NCBI GenBank assembly: GCA_030272155.1
Contig: CP126191.1
Location: 2,316,501-2,380,500 of the forward strand
Direction: 5' to 3'
From: Tetradesmus obliquus
Taxonomy: Eukaryota > Chlorophyta > Chlorophyceae > Sphaeropleales > Scenedesmaceae
Length of the DNA: 64,000 nt
Within the stretch, counting starts at the first letter, position 1, and the number at the start of each line of letters is the position of its first letter. The translations under genes and the position numbers were made by a program. Positions 13,126 through 22,000 of the stretch are shown here, piece after piece. A model generated the notes under the pieces. It did no database searches. It was given only the letters and a program-made list of their open reading frames with translations, and was not told where the DNA came from.

Positions 13126-13296
13126 CTTGTGGCAGCACCAGCCTAGGAGGGGTTGCTGCAGGGAAGTGCTAAGGGTTTGTGCTGTATAAGTAGCTACTGC
13201 CGGAGCACTGCACCTACTAGTGCCGTATATGTGCAGTGCTGCTCGCCCATTGAGGACATTGTTCGGACAAGTAAATGCATTGCTATGCATTGAAGC

Positions 13297-13941
13297 GTAG
13301 ATCTTGTTGCTGCTGCGGGATGGGCGGTTGCCAGTCATTCAGCAGGGGTAAGTTGATGCACGAACGGCTTTTGTAAGGCGGTTTGGGATGGGCGGCGGGA
13401 CAATGTGGGGGTGGTGAGGCTGGTTTGGGCTTGGTGTGTTATTGCCATTGTGAGCAGCATGTAGCTGCAAGCATAGATCTTGCTGCTGCTGCGGGATGGG
13501 CTGTTGCCTGTCAGTCAGCAGGGGTAAGTTGATGCGCGAACGGCTTTTGTAAGACGATTTGTGGGATGGGCAGCGGGACAATGTGGGGGCGGCGAGGCTA
13601 GTTTGGGCTTGGTGTGCTATTGCGTGTCATGAGCAGCAAATAGTGGCAAGCATAGACCTTGTTGCTGCTGCGGGATGGGCGGTTGCCAGTCAGTCAGCAT
13701 GGGTAAGTTGATGCACGAACGGCTTTTGTAAGGCGGTTTGTGAGATGGGCAGCGAGAAATTGTGGGGGAGATGGGCTGGTTTGAGCTTGGTGTGTTATTT
13801 TTAGCATGAGCAGCAAATAGCGGCAAGCATAGACCTTGTTGCTGCTGCAGGATGGGCGGTTGCCAGTCAGTCAGCAGGGGTGCATTGATGCACGAACGGC
13901 TTTTGTAAGGCGGGTTTGTGGGATGGGCAGCGGGACAATAT
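13297..13941. repeat. Tandem satellite, about 177-bp unit, 3.6 copies
   Basis: Units begin near 13299, 13475, 13654 and 13831 (spacings 176, 179 and 177 bp) and are about 85-90% alike by eye. Each includes GCTGCTGC, a TGATGC(A/G)CGAACGGC segment, TTTTGTAAG and GGGATGGGC. The array starts about 170 bp after the SGNH stop codon, so it is probably in or just beyond the 3' UTR. Every unit carries a TGTAA. Confidence 0.92.
13372..13376 (+). terminator. Candidate TGTAA poly(A) signal inside satellite unit 1
   Basis: This is the first of four TGTAA motifs, one per satellite unit, 247 bp after the SGNH stop. Repeated copies follow about 177 bp apart. Confidence 0.4.
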
Positions 13942-13942
13942 G

Positions 13943-13993
13943 TTCTACAACATCCATGCTTTACAATATCCATGCTCTACAATATCCATGCTG
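13943..13993. repeat. 16-bp tandem repeat, three copies
   Basis: Three tandem copies of an ACAATATCCATGCTCT-like unit lie directly at the end of the 177-bp satellite. There is one base difference in the first copy and variable last bases. Confidence 0.85.
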
Positions 13994-13999
13994 CCAAGC

Positions 14000-14900
14000 T
14001 GGAGTGAATAGATATAAACAAATGTGCCACATGTTGGAAGATGGTGACCCTGGTGCAGGCCTGCAGCAATGCATGCCTCTGCTGAGTCATCTCAACACAG
14101 CCAGCATCCAACACCATCCTTTTGCGCATGCAACCTCTACCAAATGGACCTCTACATGGTCTACTTCAGTGTGTTTTGCATGGTGTTCTAGATGGTGCTC
14201 TGCATACTATTCTGCATTGATGCACTGCAACATGCATGGTTTTTAGCGCTGGGCTTGCGGCTGTCCGTGTGTTTGCCTGGCCATTTGTTTGCCTGGCCAG
14301 TGTTTGCCTGGCCGTCTGTTTGCCTGGCCATCTGTTTGCCTGGCCATCTGTTTGCCTGGCCAATCTGTTTGCCTGGCCAGTGTGTGCAGCCCTTTGCCTG
14401 CTGCCGCTCTGGATTGGGCCGGGAAGGTCGCAGCAGTAACTGCAGCACTGCTGAGCTGCATTGCTGTTGCTGCTATGATGCAACTGGCATGGTCTCCTGT
14501 GTGAGCCCTGTTTGGTTTCTATGGGATTGTATCACTCGTTGTTAGGTGCAGAGTTGTTGGGTGGGGTTAACGCAAGAAGGGCCTCTGCATGCAGCCCGCA
14601 TTTGTCACATTATGTAAGACAAATAGTGCTTGGCTCTTTGGCTCGGGTGTTCTACGTGGGTGCCTTGTGGCACTCTCTTTTTGTTAGCGTACCATGGGGT
14701 TCAGGTGTCTGACAAGGGTTTTCTTGGCACACACATGGCCAGCCTGCTGTTGCTGGCCAGTGATGGCAACTGTCAACATCAGCAGCTCCCATTCCAGTCT
14801 TCCAATCAAATATACGCCCCGTGTTGACAAGTCAGGCGCGTGATCTTTTCTGCAAGCCTTTTACTCTTACCCTCTGGGTGTTGCTGTCGTGTAGCTGAAC
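14000..14900. other. Intergenic; promoter region of the methyltransferase gene
   Basis: Apart from the minisatellite at 14267-14382, I see no coding signal. The sequence just before the start codon (GTAGCTGAACATGG) gives a good initiation context for the gene starting at 14901. Confidence 0.4.
14267..14382. repeat. Minisatellite, about 16-bp unit, seven copies
   Basis: Seven imperfect copies of a unit with the core TTTGCCTGGCC and spacers ATC, AGTG or GTC. Stop-free frames exist through it on both strands, which produces spurious ORFs. Confidence 0.93.
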
Positions 14901-15149
14901 ATGGCGGGCGCAGACTGGATAGACGATATCACAGTACAGACGACACAACAGCTAACAACCACAGGCGGTGAGAGCGACGTAGCCTTCGACGGAGACCAGC
15001 CGTGCAGACAGTCGACAGCCCGCCAAACAAACCCTGCTCGGTCCGTATGCAGGCACGGTCTGGAACGCGGCTCGTAGGTGTGCGAGTTATCTGGAGCATG
15101 AAGCAACCATCATTGGCTTAGACCGCCCAGGCGTACGGGTGAGCTGACA

Positions 15150-15245
<96 letters not shown>

Positions 15246-15645
15246 CAGTCCTTGAGTCAGTGTATGCTGTTCTAAATCCATTCCATCTCAAAACCTAGTC
15301 ACTCCCATCAATACTGCTGCTACATCTCCTGCATCCTCTATCGCTGCCTGCCACTTGCACAGGTGCTGGAGCTAGGTGCTGGCTGCGGCCTGCTGGGCCT
15401 GCTAGTAGCGCGCAACACGCCAGCAGCAGCAGAAGTATGTCTCACAGAGCAGGCTTTCGGTGGAGCGCTGCAGCACCTGCGGCTGAATGTGCAGGCCAAC
15501 AGCCACCTGCCACACATGGCCTCTGTCACGACCTGTGCATGTGACTGGACACACTTCATGGACCCGCAGCTGGTGGCGGCAGCACGCAGCGGCGCTGGCT
15601 GCAGCCCAGCAGGTTGCGTGCAGCCGCAGCAGCAGCAGCCTGATT

Positions 15646-15684
<39 letters not shown>

Positions 15685-16244
15685 TGGTAGGTACAGGGCA
15701 GCCTCACGAGCAGGCAGCCTGCCAAGGCAGCAGCAGCAGCAGCAGCAGCAGCCCTCCCAGCGCTGCTGAGGTGGCTGACATGCGCCACCTGCTGTGCAGC
15801 CACTGGGACATCATCATAGGCAGCGACCTGGTGTACAACAGCGCAGGTGGGTGGGTGCGCCCTGCAACGGCTGCAGCAGCGTGGTGCATGGCTAGAAGGG
15901 CATGCAGTGCGCTGCGTGGCCAAGTATGTTGCCGCTGTCGCTCGACAAGTAGTATCCTGAAGATTTTACTGCAAGTTGTGCTGGAGGCGGGCAGCGTGGG
16001 ACAAGCTGCAGGGCCTCGAGCTTGTTTCATGCTGTTGCAAGCATCCTCCATTGTATTTGATGTGGTGCTGCATGCTATGACAGCAGGGAAGCCGGCCACA
16101 GCAGCTGCGGGAACAGAATTCAATGATAAAGTTGCATGTGCCACCCACACTGTGGCAACTCATGTGTGCAGGTGTCATGGGCTTCCCCCGCGTGTTAGCA
16201 GCCCTCATGCAGCCACCCAACAGCACAACAGAGCAGCAGCAGCC

Positions 16245-16285
<41 letters not shown>

Positions 16286-16509
16286 CGGTCATGTACTACG
16301 CACACACCAAGCACCGCTTTGATGCGATGGATGTGGACCTGTTTGAGCAGCTGCAGCGGCTCGGGCTGTGTGTGGCGGAGGTGGTAGAGGCGGGGCAGGA
16401 GCTGCCGCCTGCCTCCCCGCCGCCCTTCAGCAGCCTCTACCCTGAGATGCGCTGCGCGGTGTTCAGGATCAGCCGGCCTGCAGCAGCTGGCGACGAAGAT
16501 GCCGCGTAG
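14901..16509 (+). CDS. METTL21-like protein-lysine methyltransferase
   Basis: Four exons join in phase: 14901-14967, 15053-15138, 15363-15846 and 16172-16509, giving 324 aa. The protein starts MAGADWIDDIT. GTVWNAARRCASYLE matches the W-[DN]-A-A segment of lysine methyltransferase family PF10294. Motif I is VLELGAGCGLLGL, near residues 52-64 (SAM binding). CACDWTHF and DIIIGSDLVYN follow, the latter fitting the family's D-x-x-Y motif. The C-terminal strand region is VMYYAHTKHRF to MRCAVF. Gln tracts interrupt exons 3 and 4 and are probably surface loops. It probably methylates lysine on a protein target, but the substrate cannot be read from sequence. Intron 2 carries a pure CTG repeat. The gene converges on NOP2. 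Confidence 0.88.
15154..15243. repeat. Pure (CTG)30 microsatellite in intron 2 of the methyltransferase gene
   Basis: Thirty uninterrupted GCT/CTG units on the sense strand, starting 16 bp after the exon 2 donor and ending about 119 bp before the acceptor at 15362. The frame has no stop on the - strand, hence an artefactual poly-Ala ORF. It is the longest perfect triplet run I see in the window. Confidence 0.97.
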
Positions 16510-17505
16510 CTAGCCTGATGCATTTGGTCCACCAAAGTATGGTTCACAGCCTGCTGTTGAGCATCCAGTGGTAATTGGGCAGCTGCAGCAGCTGCAGAGG
16601 GGTGGTGCACCACGTGGTGCAATCGACCGTCGACTTTGACATGGTCAGCCCCAGTTGGCATGGTCAGCCGCTGCCTCCCGGGGCAGGGCGCGCTGCTCAG
16701 CCGGCCCGTGCCTGCACTGCACACTGACATGACATGCATCTTGTAGTTGACGGTATCGGCACCTTTTGGGTGATAGGCCCGGCCGCATAATCTGTTTGGT
16801 GCGCCTGCTGCAAGACGCAGGCGTCAATGCATGCACGTGCATTGATGCACCTCCTGTGCGTGCTCTAACCGCCAGATGTGCACCAAGGCTGCCAGAAGTG
16901 CCTCCGTTGACTGTGTCGGACAGCTGTGACACATGGCATGCATGCATACAGTTTGCTTGATGACTTTGATCAGCTTGTACTGCCGAGCGGCGCTGAGACA
17001 CATCAAGGCTCCTGGCTGTTTGAACTCCTGCTCCTGGCTGTTGGTTGCATCTTGTGGCTTGCTATCGGGTTCTCACGATATGTGAACTGAAAGAGGGGCA
17101 AGTGACTCACTCTAGGGTGGTAGCTTGCCCACCCCTGCAACAGACCTCTCTCTCTGTTTGAACAGCACTAGCTAGTGCATTATGGTGCACTCCAGGTGGC
17201 TTGCGCTGCGTGTGTACAGTATCAAGGATCGCATGGAAGACAGTACAGCACGGCCTCAAAAGCAGATGGATCCTGGACACCAGACAATACCACAGACTTC
17301 TGTATGTTACACTCAATGTACAGCAAACTGTGCAAGCGTGCAACTGTAATGATTGCCGATTTCAGGCAGGAGGCATCCAGCCAGGCTTCAAGTATCCCGC
17401 TGGCCTGCCACGCGCACAGGGAATCAGGCCGAAATGACCCCGCAAGGTAAGCAGACAACACACTGCCTTGTTGTCTGTGTACAGTCTGCATCATCCTAGC
17501 TGTGC
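16510..17505. other. Intergenic between convergent genes
   Basis: This 996-bp gap holds the 3' UTRs of the methyltransferase (+) and NOP2 (-). A - strand TGTAA (TTACA at 17307-17311) suits NOP2. A + strand TGTAA occurs near 17344, so the two transcripts may overlap at their ends. No gene was seen. Confidence 0.5.
17307..17311 (-). terminator. Candidate TGTAA poly(A) signal of NOP2
   Basis: TTACA on the + strand, about 200 bp beyond the NOP2 stop codon at 17506. Confidence 0.4.
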
Positions 17506-19602
17506 TTACGCCTTCTTGCCGCGCTTCACCTCTGTCCTGCTGCCCTTCCTGCTGCCCTGCTTGGCGCTGCCGTTGCCCACGCCGGCCTTGCTGGCTGCAG
17601 GCGCAGTCGCTGGCGTTGCTGCTGCTTCGGGCTGCTTCGGCTGCTGCGGCGTAGCTGCGGCCTGCTGCTGCTGCTGCTTGGGTGTTTTCTGCTGCTGCTC
17701 CTGCTGCGGCGTGTGTTGCTGCTGCTTTGGTGTTTTCTGCTGTCGCTGCTGCTGCTGCTGCTTTGGTGTCGATTGCTGCTGCTGCTGTGGTGTCTTTGGC
17801 GCCTTGCCAGCAGCGGCACCATTCGCCTGCACTGGCTGCAGCCGCTCCTGCGGCTGCTGTGGCTCGGCTTGCTGCTGCTGCTGCTCCCGCTGCTGCTTCA
17901 GCTTCTTCTTAATTGAAGATATGCTGTTGGGCGTAGGAGGCAGCTTTGGCGTACCCCGCTGCTGCGCCTCGCCACCCGGCGTGCCGCCTCCTGCTTCCTG
18001 CTGCTTCTTCTTCTTTCTGCTGGCGGCGGCTGCAGCTGCTGCTGCTTCCTGCTCCTGCTGCACACGCTCCATCTCTGCTTTGAACCACGCTGGCGGCCCC
18101 TCCTCTTCTACCTCTGCTGCTTCTGATGACCCAGCCTCATCCTCCTCATCATCTGAGTCAGCATCTGCCTCTGAATCTTCCTCGCCCTCACCGCTGCTGC
18201 TGCCAGGCTCATCTTGAGACGCACCCGCATCCTCATCCTCCTCTTCTTCACTGCTGTCGGCCCCGTGCTGCTGCTGCAGCTTCTGCTTGCGCTGCTGCTG
18301 CTGCTGCTGCTGCTGCTCGTCATCCTCGCTGTCAGAGCCGTCCATGCCCCGCTCGTGCGCCGCCTGCTGCTGCTTCTTGCCTGCTGCTGCCGCTGCTGCT
18401 GCTGCAGTGCCTGGCGCGCTGGTGGCATTGGACAGCTTCTTGAGCTTGCACACAAAGAAGCCTGCAGGCAGGCAGGCAGGAGGCGGGCAGACATGGGCAG
18501 GAGCAGCAACAATGCAGTGGTATGAGCTTACGGATAAGGCAGCAGGCAATGCAAGAGGCTGAAGCAACTGGGGCAAAGGTTTACATGCAGGCAGTGTGCT
18601 GCTGCTGCCGCCCTGTAAAGCAACACTCTGCTACATCTTGCTTTCTGCTGCCGCTGCCTCAGCGCTGCGAACCCAGGCTCTGCTATTCCTCTGAGCAGCA
18701 GCAGCAGTATCGGCAGCACACAGCAAGCACGCATCTGCGCCGCGCGCCCTCACCATCCACATGGTACACCAGCACTGCGGTGCGCACAAGCATCTCTGCA
18801 TTCTGCTTTCTGCACCAATTCTGCCGTCAAGCACGCCAACCCTCCCAGCAGCAGCAGCAGCATACAGGGACATGCATCTCACCGTCCAGGTTGTGTGCGT
18901 GCGGGTAGAAGCGCCGCGCGTGCTGCAGGCTGGGGTGGAACCTAAACTCCCGGAAGCGAGCCAGCCCGGGCCGGCCAAACTCGAGGCCACTCGGCACCAC
19001 CTTGACGTGGCGCTTGCGCAGCACATAGTTGATCACATTCTCGTTTTCCTCGACCAGCATGGAGCATGTGGAGTAGACAATGTAGCCGCCGCTGGTGCTG
19101 TTGGCGTTGACCATATCGATGGCAGCCAGAAGCAGCTGCTTCTGCAGGTGCGCGCAGCGCCAGATGTCGGCCGCGTTCTTGCTGGTCTGCGGCGGGTGCG
19201 CAAAGGGCAGATTAGCGTTGCACCGTGAGGGGTTCGCAGAGATCAAGTGGAAGCAGCAGCCACGGGAAGGTGGAAAATTGGTGATGATGCCGCATACACA
19301 CTGACAAGAAATGCTGCCTGGAGGCTCTTTGTGTGTGTTGATGCGCGCAGCGCATGCGGTGTTCCTGCCAAAATCATGCAGCGCCCACAGAGCTAGCGCT
19401 GCGACCGCAAAGGCAGGGCTGCTGTGGCACGGGTTGTAGACCCGGGCGCCCACGGTGCAAACGGCACGGCGCACAAGAGGGAACCCGTGCCATGCATGCG
19501 GCATGGCCATGCATTCGCCACAACGCATGTGTGCAACACAGGGCGGATGATCAAGGCACATCACAGCTGCATGATGCCTGGCATGCGCAACCTCCTTCCT
19601 GT

Positions 19603-19638
<36 letters not shown>

Positions 19639-21142
19639 GCACCTTGACGCTGGGGTCCTTGCTGACCACCCCCGTGCCACTGCAGGGCGCGTCCAGCAGC
19701 ACGCGGTCCACTGCGTTGCGCCCCACCACACTGGGCAGCTGCCGGCCGTCATAGTTGCACAGCACGGCGTTGGTCACGCCCAGGCGGGACAGGTTGGCGG
19801 AGATGGACTTGAGGCGGGAGGGGTTGAGCTCGTTGGCAAAGATGGTGCCTGGGGGTGCGAGGAGAAAAGAGAAAGAACAGGGTGTGCAGGGTTACATAGT
19901 GCATTCGTGGGGCCGGCTTGCATGCCACGCCAGGGCGGTACACAGCTGCATACACAGCTGCATGGCACGCCAGGGCGATACACAGCTGCATACACAGCTG
20001 CATGGCACGCCAGGGCGATACACAGCTGCATACACAGCTGCATGGCACGCCAGGGCGATACACAGCTGCATGCCACGCCAGGGCGATACACAGCTGCATG
20101 CCACGCCAGGGCGATACACAGCTGCATACACAGCTGAATGCCACGCCAGGGCGATACACAGCTGCATGCCACGCCAGGGCGATACACAGCTGCATACACA
20201 GCTGCATGGCACGCCAGGGCGATACACAGCTGCATGCCACGCCAGGGCGATACACAGCTGCATGCCACGCCAGGGCGGTACACAGCTGCAGCAGCTGCTT
20301 GTTACGGAGGGTGCTAGCAGGAAACGCCCGTAGGTGAGCTGATTTCACCTGGCTGCTCAACAGAGTGCCTGCTGCTGCGACACAAACAAGGTGCTAGAAT
20401 GAGCAGCAGTCCATGCAGCTACGCAGCATGCACTGCATGGTGCCATACCACTCCTACAGCCAGACCCACACAGCCCCAGCCCCAGCAGCAGCAGCAGCAG
20501 CAGTGCTCACCGCTGTTCTTCATGAGTGCCGCGATGTAGCTAGTCTTGCCGCCCGGTGCTGCCGCCACGTCCACCACAGTCTCGCCAGCCTGGGGGGCCA
20601 GCGCCATCACTGGCATGAAGCTGCTGGCACCCTGCAACCACAGACACAAAAGGCACGAACAAGCAATTGAGAGGCATGAACGAAGAGGCACATGCACGGC
20701 ATGAAGCTGCTGGCGCCCTGCAGCCAGATACACAAGAGCAATGAACAGGCAGTTTACGTCAGAACCGCAGGAATGCATAGGCAAGCGAGATGCATGAAGC
20801 ATGCGCCATCACAGGCATGAAGCTGCTGGCACCCTGCAGGCAGCAGCATGCAGCGGCAAATGTAAAGGGTTCAAATGTGAACAGGCATTGGCAGCGCATG
20901 AATGGCTAGGCATGTGAACAGCATGACGCTGTGTATGAGAACACAGAAACATGGACAGGCAGTTGAGCGGCAAGGACAAGCAGCTGACATGCAAGGGCAA
21001 CGTTACACTGGCGAGCAACATGGATGCAGCAACAACAACAGCAGAGCAGCAGCAGGGTTGCTTGCAGAATCATGCAGGGCGCAATAAGACGGCCCAGCTG
21101 AGGCACACTGCAGTGAATGCATTACTATTATTATTATTATTA

Positions 21143-21203
<61 letters not shown>

Positions 21204-21961
21204 CAGTAGTATCACTGGCAGCCGCCTCACCTGCAGCATGTAGTGCCCAGCCATGTACTCTGGTGTGGCCCCAATGGGCACCTTGGAGTCATACACCACC
21301 AAGCCCACCTGGCAGCATTAAATGCAGAAAACACGCAGTTCAACAAAGTCAGCGCTGGACGGACTTGGATATCGTGCTGTGGACACGCCTTCAGAGATGT
21401 GACCTGAATCAAGACAATGGCTCAATTAATCCGTCGCCTTCAAGATATACGGCTGATTGCAAGTGAAGCAGAGAGGCACCCCAGCCCCACCTTGCTCCAG
21501 GGCCCGATGGGGTCCAGGTTCACGCCGCGCCCAATCAGCGCGGCAGCCAGCTCGCGGCGGCGCGCCTTGAGGCTGTTCACACGCAGCGTGATCTGCAGCA
21601 GAAGTAGCGGTAGCGGCAGCGTCAACGCCAGATCAGCACCTCCAAAGCTGCTGCTGGTCTTGAGGGGCCTCACCTGCAGTGCGAATGCACCACAGTTGAA
21701 GCTACGCCGTCGCTGCCACCTTGTGCAGCATACACGCACCTGCTGTGCATCTGTAGGGGTGTATGCGCACATGATAGCAGCCCTGTCACCTGTTCCAGCG
21801 CTGCTGCTGCCGCTGCATATCATGCATGCACAATGCAAACTCAATGCAAACTCACGGGGCGTCACGGCTGCTGCTGAACTCAAAAGTCCATGCGCATAAC
21901 AGCGGCCTTGACTCCTGAACCCAGCGCTGCCGTTTCTGCTGCTGCTGCTGCTGCTGCTGTC

Positions 21962-22000
<39 letters not shown>

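Noticed and set aside
15087..15281. Poly-Ala ORF on the - strand
   Set aside because: It is the reverse reading of the (CTG)30 run inside a + strand intron.
19424..20360. Long ORFs on both strands across the minisatellite
   Set aside because: The repeat unit lacks stops in many frames, and the region lies within a NOP2 intron bounded by exons that join in phase.
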